Positions 14,018 through 22,065 are shown, numbered from the stretch's first letter. The stretch is 33,265 nucleotides of DNA from an uncultured Collinsella sp. (GCA_900540845.1 UQHS01000020.1:1-33265); one strand, 5' to 3'. Numbers and translations are program-made. The notes: a model not told the origin generated them from the sequence alone.

Positions 14018-15355
14018 CTACATCTCCTCGACAGGTTCAACGGATAGGGTGAGCTCTTCGCCCGCGCGCTCGAGCATCTTCGGGGTGAGGGGCGCCGACT
14101 CCATGATGCTCGGTTTGAAGGCGCGCGGCTTGCCGGCAAAGACCTCGACCTCGCCTGAGCGGATGACAAGCCTGGCGTGTTCAACGGGTCGCTTCACGCG
14201 GAAGAACAGCTTGGTGACGACGGCGCGCGTCATGCGCGAGGGAACGACGTAGCCGGCGAGGCCGGATGCACCGATGACGATGTCGCGCTTCGTCTCGTCG
14301 GGTGTTGCGCTTGCGGCGCCGTCTGTTTTCGCCCAAGCTGCCGCTGCGGCACCCGCGTGCTCGGCCTCCGCGGTCACGTTGTCGGCGAGGTCGTGGACGT
14401 GCAGCACGTTTCCACAGGAGAAAATGCCCGGCACGGACGTCTGAAGGTCTTGGTCCACCCGGGCGCCGCGTGTGCGAGGATCAAGCTCGACGCCGGCGCG
14501 GGACGCGATTTCGTTTTCGGGGATGAGGCCGACCGAGAGGAGCAGGGCGTCGCAGGGAATCACGCGCTCGGTCCCGGGGATGGGGCAGAGCTCCGTATCG
14601 ACTTCCGAGACTTCCACGGCCTCGACGCGCCCCTGGCCGATCACGCGCGTGACGGTGGTGGAGAGGTGCAGGGGGATGCCGAAATCCTCAAGGCAGTTCT
14701 TCACGTTGCGGTGCAGGCCGTTTGCGTACGGCATGAGTTCGTACACGCCCTCGACCTCAAGCCCTTCAAGCGCGCAGCGGCGAGCCATGATGAGCCCGAT
14801 ATCGCCCGACCCGAGGATGACCACGCGGTGACCCGGCCGCAGGTTCTCGATGTTGATGTAGCGCTGCGCGAGCCCGGCCGTGAAGACGCCTGCGGGACGG
14901 CTGCCGGGGATCTTGATTTCGGAGCGCGTGCGTTCGCGGCACCCCATGGCGAGGACGACGGAGCGGCATGTGAGGTTGACCATGCCGGCTTCGGTCATGA
15001 CGGTGACGGAGTGCCCTGCGGGCGGCTCGGCGCGTTCTTGCTCGGCCGCGCCCGCATCGCCCTCGGTGTGTCCATCGATGGCGAGGACCATGCTGCTCAG
15101 CATGACCTCAATGTCTGCCTGCTCGACCAGATGTATGAATCGCTGCGCGTACTCCGGGCCCGTCAGCTCCTCTTTAAAGTGGGTGAGGCCAAAGCCGGGG
15201 TGAATGCACTGGCGCAGGATGCCGCCGAGATGCTCGTTGCGTTCGACGATGGTGACGCTCGCGCCTGCCGCGCGCGCGGAAAGCGCGGCACCCATGCCGG
15301 CCGGGCCTCCGCCTATCACCACGACGTCAACGTCGCGCGTATGGATGGTGTTCAT
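14018..15355 (-). CDS. FAD/NAD-dependent oxidoreductase, middle gene of GlpA-like operon
   Basis: The 445-residue flavoprotein has an N-terminal FAD-binding Rossmann motif (GGGPAG, residues 15-20) and a second, NAD(P)-type nucleotide-binding motif (VVILGSGDIGLI). The flavin-binding end motif is FSCGNVLHVHDLADNVT. A cysteine pattern GGILRQCIHPGFG, conserved in this subgroup, lies near residue 44. Proteins of this type occur with GlpA-like and DUF1667 proteins in anaerobic glycerol-3-phosphate or hydroxyacid oxidation systems and probably pass electrons to NAD. The start ATG directly abuts the upstream stop codon (TAG ATG), implying coupled translation. Confidence 0.88.
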   Translation of the reverse strand: MNTIHTRDVDVVVIGGGPAGMGAALSARAAGASVTIVERNEHLGGILRQCIHPGFGLTHFKEELTGPEYAQRFIHLVEQADIEVMLSSMVLAIDGHTEGDAGAAEQERAEPPAGHSVTVMTEAGMVNLTCRSVVLAMGCRERTRSEIKIPGSRPAGVFTAGLAQRYINIENLRPGHRVVILGSGDIGLIMARRCALEGLEVEGVYELMPYANGLHRNVKNCLEDFGIPLHLSTTVTRVIGQGRVEAVEVSEVDTELCPIPGTERVIPCDALLLSVGLIPENEIASRAGVELDPRTRGARVDQDLQTSVPGIFSCGNVLHVHDLADNVTAEAEHAGAAAAAWAKTDGAASATPDETKRDIVIGASGLAGYVVPSRMTRAVVTKLFFRVKRPVEHARLVIRSGEVEVFAGKPRAFKPSIMESAPLTPKMLERAGEELTLSVEPVEEM

Positions 15356-16846
15356 CTATCGGCCCTCCTTGAGCATGCCGTCGACAATCCATGAGCCCGT
15401 ATCCTCGAGAAGCACCTCGCTTGGCTCGCAACCAAGCTCCCGCGCGAGGATGCGCAGCACACGGCTTTGGCAAAAGCCGCTCTGGCAGCGTCCCATGCCC
15501 GCGCGGCACCGCCGCTTGACGCCCTCGACCGAGACGGCGCCTGGTGTGCGGTGGATGGCCGCCACGATTTCCGCCTCGGGAACGGTTTCGCAGCGGCACA
15601 CGATGCGGCCCCATGCGGGGTCGGCTTCGATGAGCTCGTTTTGCCGCTCGGTGGGCGAGAGGTCGAAGTCTGTGGGCGCGTCGCGGCGCGGTTGCCAGTC
15701 GGGCCGCTCGGAAAGGGGGAGCCCCGCCTCATGGAGCATGCGGTCCATGAGCTCGGCGACGGCAGGTGCGCTGGCGACGCCGGGGGACTGGATGCCGGCG
15801 GCGTGGAAGAGCCCCGCAACCTTGGCGGAGGGGCCGATCATGAAGTCGTTGAGTCCTTCGATGACCGCGCGCCCGCCCGCGAAGGTGCGGACGATGCGGC
15901 GCGTGTCGAGGTCGGGCACGAGCTTACGAGCCCCGCGTAGCAGGGCGTCGACGTCGGCGGCGTAGGTGTCGACGTCGCCGGGGTCACGCAGCGCCGCCGT
16001 CGCCGTGATGACCGTGTTGTTGTGCACGGTCCCGGTGACGATGACGCCTTTGGAGATGGGGGTGGGAACGGGGTAGAGCGGCATGAGCGCCCGCGGTTCC
16101 TTGTCGAGCACGGCGATGTTGCCCTGACGCCACACGATGCGGAATTCCTCGGCTCCCGCCATGCGCGAGATGTCCGCCGCCCCGTTGCCCGCGGCATTGA
16201 TGAGGACGCGGCAGCGAACGGTTCCCCGCTCGGTGTGGACGGCGAAGTGCTCGGGTTGGTCGGACAGGGAGCCCGTCCCCTTGAGCATAGGCGCGCTGCC
16301 CATGAGGCTGTCGATTGCCTGCACGGGGGCGTTCCTGAGGAACGTCACGCCGTTTGCCGCGGCGTTTTCGGCGCATGCGATGGCGACGTCAAACGGGTCG
16401 ACGTATCCGGTTGAGGGGCACCACAGGGCGCACGTCGCCTGCTCGTTTGCACGTGGCTCGAGCTCGTGGATGCGTGGGGCGTCGACAATCTCGAGCTTGG
16501 GGACGCCGTTTGCGAGGCCGTTCGCCATAAGGCGCTCCAAGGTCGCGCGCTCCTCGTCGGAGAACCCGAGGACCATAGAGCCCGTGCGGCGGAACAGAAA
16601 CCCGAGCTCGTCGGACCACTGTGAGTACAGCTCGCATCCACGGGCATTCACCTGGGCTTTTACGGTTCCGGGGGCGGGGTCGTACCCCGCATGCACGAGA
16701 CCGCCGTTGGCTTTTGACGCCCCGAGGGCGATGTCGTTGTCAGCTTCGACGACGCAGATGGAGGGGGTGTAGCGGGCGAGTTGCCGCGCGATGGCGCAGC
16801 CGGTGATCCCCGCGCCCACGATGACGATGTCGTAGCTTTGTGTCAT
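15356..16846 (-). CDS. GlpA-like FAD-dependent glycerol-3-phosphate/2-hydroxyacid dehydrogenase with BFD-like domain
   Basis: The 496-residue protein starts at 16846 behind CAGGAG. The dinucleotide-binding motif GAGITG is at residues 11-16, followed by the DAO-fold signature SKANGGLVHAGYDP. The C-terminal region has CRCET and then CRAGMGRCQSGFC, the cysteine pattern of a BFD-like [2Fe-2S] domain, as in anaerobic GlpA. Homologues oxidise glycerol 3-phosphate or 2-hydroxyglutarate-type substrates and pass electrons to the partner flavoprotein. It is the first gene of a tight three-gene operon. No glycerol kinase or facilitator gene is in the window, so the substrate is not proved. Confidence 0.85.
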   Translation of the reverse strand: MTQSYDIVIVGAGITGCAIARQLARYTPSICVVEADNDIALGASKANGGLVHAGYDPAPGTVKAQVNARGCELYSQWSDELGFLFRRTGSMVLGFSDEERATLERLMANGLANGVPKLEIVDAPRIHELEPRANEQATCALWCPSTGYVDPFDVAIACAENAAANGVTFLRNAPVQAIDSLMGSAPMLKGTGSLSDQPEHFAVHTERGTVRCRVLINAAGNGAADISRMAGAEEFRIVWRQGNIAVLDKEPRALMPLYPVPTPISKGVIVTGTVHNNTVITATAALRDPGDVDTYAADVDALLRGARKLVPDLDTRRIVRTFAGGRAVIEGLNDFMIGPSAKVAGLFHAAGIQSPGVASAPAVAELMDRMLHEAGLPLSERPDWQPRRDAPTDFDLSPTERQNELIEADPAWGRIVCRCETVPEAEIVAAIHRTPGAVSVEGVKRRCRAGMGRCQSGFCQSRVLRILARELGCEPSEVLLEDTGSWIVDGMLKEGR

Positions 16847-17001
16847 GTGCTGCTCCTGTCGATGCCGCCCCAACGCGCCGCAGATGATCGGGCGCCAGTG
16901 GGGCGGAGCTTATAGACAAAGTGTCAATAACCAATGCTACGCCTGTCGCTTTTCGTCGCCACACCCAATCGGTCGAACGTATCGAAGTCACCGCCAACGG
17001 C

Positions 17002-17045
17002 GTGGTCTCGTCCTATCACACGGACGGTGGTCTCGTCCTATCACA
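17002..17045. repeat. Two tandem copies of a 25-bp unit
   Basis: The 19-bp word gtggtctcgtcctatcaca occurs exactly at 17002-17020 and again at 17027-17045. Flanking bases also match partly, so the repeat unit is 25 bp. It is a candidate variable-number repeat. Confidence 0.8.
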
Positions 17046-17119
17046 TGGGCAGTGTTCGGCATGGGCGGCGTGCGTGGTGGCCTCGATTGCTGCGGGGGGG
17101 GGTGGGCTTCGAGGTTCCC

Positions 17120-17195
17120 TTCCGCGAGAGTTGACTTTCGCGGAATAAAACTCCGCATTTGCGGTGTATGGTTCTTCGAGAGTTAACTCTCGCGG
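17120..17195. promoter_or_regulatory. Two related palindromes (candidate operators) upstream of the GlpA-like operon
   Basis: CGAGAGTTAACTCTCG at 17177-17192 is a perfect 16-bp palindrome. The site at 17120-17145 is a 26-bp near-palindrome with TTCCGCGA/TCGCGGAA ends and the core CGAGAGTTGACTTTCG. Read as direct repeats, the two share 17 of 19 positions (17125-17143 and 17177-17195), with starts 52 bp apart. They could be binding sites for one dimeric regulator or copies of a REP-like element. They lie about 275-350 bp upstream of the GlpA-like start. Confidence 0.6.
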
Positions 17196-17348
17196 CGATT
17201 TCACCTCCCGTCCATGATCTTACTGGGGCAGCGGCCAGACGGCCGCCTTTCAGCGTGCTTTTCCCAAGAGTCGGGTTGCATCGGTGCCATATGTCACCAT
17301 GGCGATTAAGGCGCGGCGTTGATTCGAGCGGTTGTTTCGAAGGGTGCG

Positions 17349-18368
17349 TCAGCCAATTCCGACGAGCAGAGGGTCGTAGGAGAATACCTGGCGACGGAGC
17401 TCGCTTTCGGTTGTATCGTAGTTTTCAACTTGCGCGGTTTTATCCGGCCTTCCCATTTTTTTAAGAAGCGTGTCGACAACGATGGAAAACTCTTCAGTAT
17501 TGGAGAGCTGTCGATTGGTGAGTGTAACCACGGTGTAGCCCTCCCGCTGCAGTTCGGCCCTGCGGGCGCTGTCCGCCCCGAGCTTTTCTGATGACGCGTG
17601 GAATGCATCGCTTTCGTATTCGAGGATGAGCTTCCATGCCTTCCAAAGATAATCGGCGTATCGCTTGATCTGGTCGCCATTTTCTTTTGTGGTGCGCTTT
17701 TGAGTTGGATCGGTGTTTGCTGCCTTTGTCGTCGCGTGTGTCCCGGGGGCGGTGAGCACGATTTCCGCATTTGCCTCGGGCAAGGGAAGGCCCTTTCCAC
17801 CCCATCGAGCGGGAAGGGTTAACAGGGCCGCCACCTTCGCTTCTGCGGGCGAGGCCGTTTCGGCGACAGCGTACGTGAGTGCTCTTCGCGCTTTTTTGGC
17901 TCCGCGCTTGCCTTTGAACCGGTCCAGCTGCTCCAGCAGCTGAGTCTTTGTTGATAGGGGCCGTGCTTTCACGATGACGCCCTTGCATATGCGATAGCAG
18001 CTCAAGAGCTGATTAATCATGACTGCCAGCTCGCCCCGATTGAGATGGCTTGCCATGCGAACGAGGGTCGCCTCAGGGGATTCCACGTATACGTCCTTGC
18101 TGAGTCGCACGAAGGAATACGTGGTGGGGGAGCTGATTACGTGTGCGGTTATGCCAGCCTGATGATGACGCCTCACATGGTTTGGAACGGCAACGTGTAT
18201 CTGTCCGCGGAGACCGAGCCTGCCAATTTGTTCGAGGGGCAGCTCAGCGCGGCTGGACGTGGCAAAGCGATAGTCTTTGACGAGTTCAAGTGGGTTGCTC
18301 GTGCGTATAACCCCTTGGTCGCAAAACCAGATCTGAAATGCCGATATGTCAACAAGAAATGCCTTCAT
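17349..18368 (-). CDS. DUF559/Vsr-like family protein with AbiEi-like N-terminal half (copy 2)
   Basis: The protein is 339 residues from the ATG at 18368. No ribosome binding site is evident, but the N-terminus (MKAFLVDISAFQIW) matches that of copy 3, supporting this start. The family segments are in order: DVYVESPEATLVRMASHL at about 92-109, then KGKRGAKKARRALTYA at 152, SPAEA at 173, LPARWGG at 185, and a Vsr/DUF559-type core. Putative PD-(D/E)XK residues are Asp239, Glu250 in LILEYESD, His257 and Asp266, followed by REGYTVVTLT, the most canonical core of the three copies. A Lys/Thr/Asn-rich insert (about 208-232) separates the halves. The function is unknown; a DNA-nicking or DNA-binding role is an inference from the fold. 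Confidence 0.82.
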   Translation of the reverse strand: MKAFLVDISAFQIWFCDQGVIRTSNPLELVKDYRFATSSRAELPLEQIGRLGLRGQIHVAVPNHVRRHHQAGITAHVISSPTTYSFVRLSKDVYVESPEATLVRMASHLNRGELAVMINQLLSCYRICKGVIVKARPLSTKTQLLEQLDRFKGKRGAKKARRALTYAVAETASPAEAKVAALLTLPARWGGKGLPLPEANAEIVLTAPGTHATTKAANTDPTQKRTTKENGDQIKRYADYLWKAWKLILEYESDAFHASSEKLGADSARRAELQREGYTVVTLTNRQLSNTEEFSIVVDTLLKKMGRPDKTAQVENYDTTESELRRQVFSYDPLLVGIG

Positions 18369-18480
18369 GTTGCAAGCGTACGGCGGCGAAGGAGGGATTC
18401 AAATGAGAATGTGAGAATGATTGCGGCGACCTGTGGAGGGCTCATGCCTTTAGCTGACACGTTGCGCATGACCAGCGTTG

Positions 18481-18526
18481 GGATGTTGCCAGATAGGGTT
18501 CAGGGCTGCGGATGCTGCCAGATAGG
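18481..18526. repeat. 17-bp direct repeat
   Basis: ggatgttgccagatagg at 18481-18497 recurs with one difference at 18510-18526, a period of 29 bp. It does not lie next to any recognised regulatory element. Confidence 0.6.
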
Positions 18527-18652
18527 TCATCGCTTCCAACGGTGAGGACCTGGACTGACGTCTTGTGAGCGGGCGGGTGGCGCGCATGTCTCGTCATTCG
18601 CCCGCATGCTGTGCTCTTACCGTGCGGTGGCTTTCAAAGGACATGACGTGAG

Positions 18653-18679
18653 GTGCGAGTTTTCGCACTCGGGTATACA
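18653..18679 (+). promoter_or_regulatory. Hairpin and -10 element before the zinc-ribbon gene
   Basis: GTGCGA-gttt-TCGCAC (18653-18668) is a perfect 6-bp dyad directly upstream of a TATACA -10 candidate at 18674-18679, so it occupies the spacer and -35 region. A regulator bound there would block the promoter. Confidence 0.4.
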
Positions 18680-18738
18680 ATGTTCAGCGATTATGGTCAG
18701 CTTTGCCGCTGCGCAAACCTGCTGAAAGGTATGTCTAC

Positions 18739-19170
18739 ATGTCCAAGTACATCGAGGAGCTTATGTCTCCGCAGCTGATGATCGCCATCTACGGCTTCAT
18801 TGCCTTCGTCGTTGCCCTGTATCTGCTCTCCGTCGTGTATGTCGTCATCGATGCCAAGCGTCGCGGCGTGCAGGCCTTCTGGGCTTGGGGCCTCGTTGCC
18901 CTCATTCCGCTTGTCGGCCTGATCGCCTACCTCGTTATGCGTCCCGGCATGTATGCATCCGATCGCGAGGAGCAGGAGCTCGAGACGGCCCTGCGCGAGC
19001 GCCAGCTTGCGCACTTTGGCAATTGCCCCAACTGTGGCACCACCATCGAGAAGGACTTCATCGTGTGCCCCGTGTGCAACACGCAGGTTCGCAACGTGTG
19101 CCCCACCTGCAAGCGTCCGCTCGAGGCCCACTGGAAGGTCTGCCCGTACTGCCGAACTCACATCCAATAG
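18739..19170 (+). CDS. Membrane-anchored double zinc-ribbon protein (PLDc_N-like)
   Basis: The 143-residue protein starts at 18739, with GAAAGG at 18724-18729 upstream. Two membrane segments occupy about residues 12-36 and 49-67, separated by a short basic loop (DAKRRG); this pair resembles the PLDc_N two-helix anchor. An acidic helix follows (74-92). The C-terminal part is two zinc ribbons: Cys96, Cys99, Cys110, Cys113 and Cys121, Cys124, Cys135, Cys138. Similar small proteins occur widely in Actinomycetota and Firmicutes without assigned function. It is a single gene ahead of thrS, with two hairpins in between. Confidence 0.85.
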   Translation: MSKYIEELMSPQLMIAIYGFIAFVVALYLLSVVYVVIDAKRRGVQAFWAWGLVALIPLVGLIAYLVMRPGMYASDREEQELETALRERQLAHFGNCPNCGTTIEKDFIVCPVCNTQVRNVCPTCKRPLEAHWKVCPYCRTHIQ

Positions 19171-19178
19171 GCGCATGT

Positions 19179-19203
19179 GCGCCCCATGTGACGCATGGGG
19201 CGC
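19179..19203 (+). terminator. Hairpin after the zinc-ribbon gene
   Basis: GCGCCCCATG (19179-19188) pairs with CATGGGGCGC (19194-19203) around a 5-base loop. There is no U tract, so it may act together with the next hairpin. Confidence 0.5.
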
Positions 19204-19221
19204 CTCGAAGCGCGCCGTTTC

Positions 19222-19252
19222 GCACCCGTCATCGCATATCGATGGCGGGTGC
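19222..19252 (+). terminator. Second hairpin before thrS
   Basis: GCACCCGTCATCG (19222-19234) pairs with CGATGGCGGGTGC (19240-19252) with one G-U pair and a 5-base loop. It is followed by GCTTGTATTT, a weak U-rich tail. It probably ends the zinc-ribbon transcript. Confidence 0.55.
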
Positions 19253-19337
19253 GCTTGTATTTGCAAGCGTACCTCGGTGAAAACGGGTACACTAAGACGG
19301 TTACTCAGGTAATACACCTTATAAGGAAGGTATTCAT

Positions 19338-21098
19338 ATGAAGGCACTGTTTAACGACGGCTCGGTGGCCGAGGTCGAGGGTGACGAGGCCCTCCACGTC
19401 ATCCGCCATTCTGCCGCGCACATCATGGCCCAGGCAATCCTGCGCCTCTATCCAGAGGCGGATTTCGCTTACGGCCCCGCCACCGACAACGGCTTCTACT
19501 ACGATGTTGACCTCGGCGACAAGACCATCTCCGAAGACGACCTGCCCGCCATCGAGGCCGAGATGAAGAAGATCACCAAGGAGAACCTCAAGTTCCAGGT
19601 GTTCGAGCTCCCGCGCGAGGAGGCCATCGCCCTCATGGAGGAGCGCGGCGAAAAGTACAAGGTCGAGCACATCGGCGACCTGCCCGAAGACGCTCGGATC
19701 ACCTTCTTCCAGCAGGGTGACTACATCGACATGTGCGTCGGTCCGCACCTCACCTACACCAAGGCGCTCAAGGCCTTCAAGCTCACCGGCGTCTCCGGCG
19801 CGTATTGGAAGGCCGATGCCTCCAACAAGATGCTCACCCGTGTGAACGGGACCGCGTTTGCCACCAAGGACGAGCTCGAGGCGCATCTCACCATGCTCGA
19901 GGAGGCCAAGAAGCGCGATCACCGTCGCATCGGCCGCGAGATGGACCTCTTCATGATGCGCGACGAGGCCCCGGGCTTCCCGTTCTTCCTGCCCAATGGC
20001 ATGATCCTCAAGAACACGCTGCTCGACTACTGGCGCGAGATTCACCACAAGGCCGGCTACGTGGAGATCTCCACGCCGCAGATCATGAACAAGAGCCTGT
20101 GGCTCACCTCCGGTCACTGGGACCACTACAAGGACAACATGTACTCCACCATGATCGACGAGGAGGAGTACTGCATCAAGCCGATGAACTGCCCCGGCGG
20201 TGTTCTCGTCTACAGTTCCAAGCCGCACAGCTACCGCGAGCTGCCCATTCGCGCCGGTGAGATCGGCCTGGTGCACCGTCATGAGCTCCGCGGCGCCCTG
20301 CACGGCCTGTTCCGCGTGCGTTGCTTCAACCAGGACGACGCGCACCTGTTCGTCACGACCGAGCAGCTCACCGACGAGATCGTGGGCGTGGTGCGCCTGA
20401 TCGACTCCGTGTACCAGAAGTTCGGCTTCAAGTATCACGTCGAGCTGTCCACGCGTCCCGAGGACTCCATGGGCTCCGATGAGGATTGGGCCGCCGCTGA
20501 GGAGGGCCTCAAGGTCGCGCTCGACAAGCTCGGCATGGATTACGTGGTCAATGAGGGCGACGGCGCCTTCTACGGCCCCAAGATCGACTTCCACCTCGAG
20601 GACTCGCTGGGTCGCACGTGGCAGTGCGGTACCGTGCAGCTCGATTTCCAGATGCCGCAGAACTTCGACCTCACCTACGTCGACGCCGACGGAGAGAAGA
20701 AGCGCCCTATCATGCTGCATCGCGTGTGCTTCGGCTCCATCGAGCGCTTCATCGGCATCTTGATCGAGCACTTTGCCGGCAAGTTCCCCGTGTGGCTCGC
20801 TCCGATGCAGGTCAAGGTCCTGCCGGTTTCCGAGAAGAGCCGTGACTACGCCAACGAGGTGACGGCCAAGCTCGAGGCCGCCGGCATCCGCGCCGTGTGC
20901 GACAACCGCGACGAGAAGATTGGCTACAAGATTCGCGAGGCCCGCAGCACCGACCGCGTTCCGTACATGCTGATCCTCGGCGAGAAGGAGGTCGAGGCGG
21001 GCAACATCTCGGTGCGCGATCGCAGCAACGAGACGGTGCCCATGGGCGTCGACGAGTTCATCGCCAAGGTGCGCGAGGAGATCGACACTCGCGCATAG
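19338..21098 (+). CDS. thrS: Threonine-tRNA ligase lacking the N-terminal TGS domain
   Basis: The 586-residue class II synthetase attaches threonine to tRNA-Thr. The start at 19338 follows AAGGAAGG. It begins almost directly with the editing domain (HSAAH at residues 24-28 and DMCVGPH), so the roughly 60-residue TGS domain of ordinary ThrRS (about 640 residues) is missing. The catalytic core is complete: MNCPGG with a zinc-binding Cys, the motif 2 region RHELRGALHGLFRVRCFNQD, and motif 3 in HRVCFGSIERFIG. The C-terminal anticodon-binding domain follows (VKVLPVSEKSRDYANEV). The editing domain appears intact. No T-box leader is visible. It is closed by a strong terminator. Confidence 0.97.
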   Translation: MKALFNDGSVAEVEGDEALHVIRHSAAHIMAQAILRLYPEADFAYGPATDNGFYYDVDLGDKTISEDDLPAIEAEMKKITKENLKFQVFELPREEAIALMEERGEKYKVEHIGDLPEDARITFFQQGDYIDMCVGPHLTYTKALKAFKLTGVSGAYWKADASNKMLTRVNGTAFATKDELEAHLTMLEEAKKRDHRRIGREMDLFMMRDEAPGFPFFLPNGMILKNTLLDYWREIHHKAGYVEISTPQIMNKSLWLTSGHWDHYKDNMYSTMIDEEEYCIKPMNCPGGVLVYSSKPHSYRELPIRAGEIGLVHRHELRGALHGLFRVRCFNQDDAHLFVTTEQLTDEIVGVVRLIDSVYQKFGFKYHVELSTRPEDSMGSDEDWAAAEEGLKVALDKLGMDYVVNEGDGAFYGPKIDFHLEDSLGRTWQCGTVQLDFQMPQNFDLTYVDADGEKKRPIMLHRVCFGSIERFIGILIEHFAGKFPVWLAPMQVKVLPVSEKSRDYANEVTAKLEAAGIRAVCDNRDEKIGYKIREARSTDRVPYMLILGEKEVEAGNISVRDRSNETVPMGVDEFIAKVREEIDTRA

Positions 21099-21119
21099 CA
21101 GGTATGTAAGCTACGTTTG

Positions 21120-21157
21120 ACGGGCGCCCGCCGGACACGTATCCGACGGGCGCCCGT
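21120..21157 (+). terminator. Strong hairpin terminator of thrS
   Basis: The 16-base arms at 21120-21135 and 21142-21157 pair with one mismatch around a 6-base loop. Each arm contains GGGCGCCC. Only TTTG follows, so the U tract is short, but the stem is very stable. Confidence 0.7.
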
Positions 21158-21222
21158 TTGCATGGAAGAAGTTGGAGTATACTTGCCACTCCGATTACCA
21201 AGACGGAAAGGCGGTGTTGGCG

Positions 21223-22053
21223 ATGACGACGCAGCATGAGCTTGAGGCGAGGTACGCTCGGGGCGTTTCTGCCAAGGCTGCTGTGTTCCTCTATGCCGAC
21301 CATGTGACCGACGTGTGTTCCCAAGCGGGGGTCATGGCGCCGGGCGACGTGCTTCTCGACGCCGTTGGCGGCGCGGGCCTGCGCGTGGCCGATATTCGCT
21401 CATGTGCTGGCGAGGTTCACGCCGCCGGCGGCCGCATGTTTGTCGACATCACGGTGCCCTCACAGTTTGGTTGCCGCGCCTTCGATTTGGGTGCAGACGT
21501 GCAGTTGGAGGCGCTCGACCGCGTCGCCGCGGGGGCGTGCGCGCGCAAGGTGGTCGCAGTCGCCTCGAGAGACGATCCGGCCATTCCGCCCGACGTGCTC
21601 TCAGCGGAGGACCTCGGGGCGATTGATGCGGGGTTGGACTCTGTGGGGGAGCGCATGCAGTGCCATTTCGACCACGCGCGGGCGCTGGCGGAATACCTGT
21701 CGTGCTGCGAGGGGCTCGCCTCGGTGTCGTATCCGGGGCTCGCCTCTCACCCCGATCATGACCTCGCCGCCCGTGCGCTCGTGCACGGATTTGGCCCGGC
21801 GGTCGACTTCGAGCTTCCATCGGATTGGGGCGTCACGGCGGGGGAGTTCATCGATCGCTGCCGGCTGAGTGGACGCACCTGCCCCGCCGGGGGATTCAAT
21901 ACGCGCTTCCATGCGCGCGATGGTGCAGCCGGCTATGCGGTCCGCATCTTCGCCGGCCTCGACAACCCGCTGGTGATAGCCGATGACCTCGACCAGGCCA
22001 TGCGCTGGTTGTGCAGCCAATCGAACCCTCTCGTTTCAACGTTGCCAGAATAG
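21223..22053 (+). CDS. Shrunken PLP-dependent Cys/Met-metabolism-like protein without catalytic lysine
   Basis: The 276-residue protein aligns with cystathionine gamma-synthase-type enzymes (normally 380-400 residues). Recognisable parts are the C-terminal domain (GLASVSYPGLASHPDHDLA, AVDFEL, VRIFAGLDNPLVIADDLDQA) and, in the middle, VADIRSCAGEVHAAGGRMFV followed by FDLGADVQLEALD. The last stretch aligns with the region holding the PLP-binding lysine (GADIV-x-SATKY in the family), but the lysine is absent. About 100 residues of the large domain, between GDVLLDAVGG and AGLRVADI, are also missing. It should not be a normal PLP enzyme. The start is uncertain: GTG 21214, TTG 21217 and ATG 21223 are in frame after GGAAAGG. 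It ends 12 bp before mntP. Confidence 0.7.
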   Translation: MTTQHELEARYARGVSAKAAVFLYADHVTDVCSQAGVMAPGDVLLDAVGGAGLRVADIRSCAGEVHAAGGRMFVDITVPSQFGCRAFDLGADVQLEALDRVAAGACARKVVAVASRDDPAIPPDVLSAEDLGAIDAGLDSVGERMQCHFDHARALAEYLSCCEGLASVSYPGLASHPDHDLAARALVHGFGPAVDFELPSDWGVTAGEFIDRCRLSGRTCPAGGFNTRFHARDGAAGYAVRIFAGLDNPLVIADDLDQAMRWLCSQSNPLVSTLPE

Positions 22054-22065
22054 CCGGAGGAATCC

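Larger units (their letters stand above)
16847..17348. other. Non-coding stretch with tandem repeats and palindromes
   Basis: This 502-bp stretch lies between the start of the GlpA-like gene and the end of the second DUF559-like gene, both on the minus strand. It holds two tandem 25-bp units, a run of nine G residues (17094-17102), two related palindromes and a smaller CCGCA-TT-TGCGG hairpin (17153-17164). A GACA-aag-TGTC dyad at 16915-16925 lies about 70 bp before the GlpA-like start and could be an operator. No gene is seen. Confidence 0.6.
18369..18738. other. Non-coding stretch between divergent genes
   Basis: This 370-bp stretch separates copy 2 of the DUF559-like family (minus) from the zinc-ribbon gene (plus). 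It contains a short direct repeat (18481-18526) and a hairpin plus -10 promoter candidate near the right end. No gene is seen. Confidence 0.5.

Noticed and set aside
16990..17050. CRISPR-like array at the tandem repeats
   Set aside because: Only two units exist, with a 6-bp gap between the 19-bp cores and no spacers or cas genes.
22000..22065. yybP-ykoY manganese riboswitch before mntP
   Set aside because: The upstream sequence is the coding end of the PLP-like gene and mntP starts 12 bp after it; no riboswitch fold is seen.
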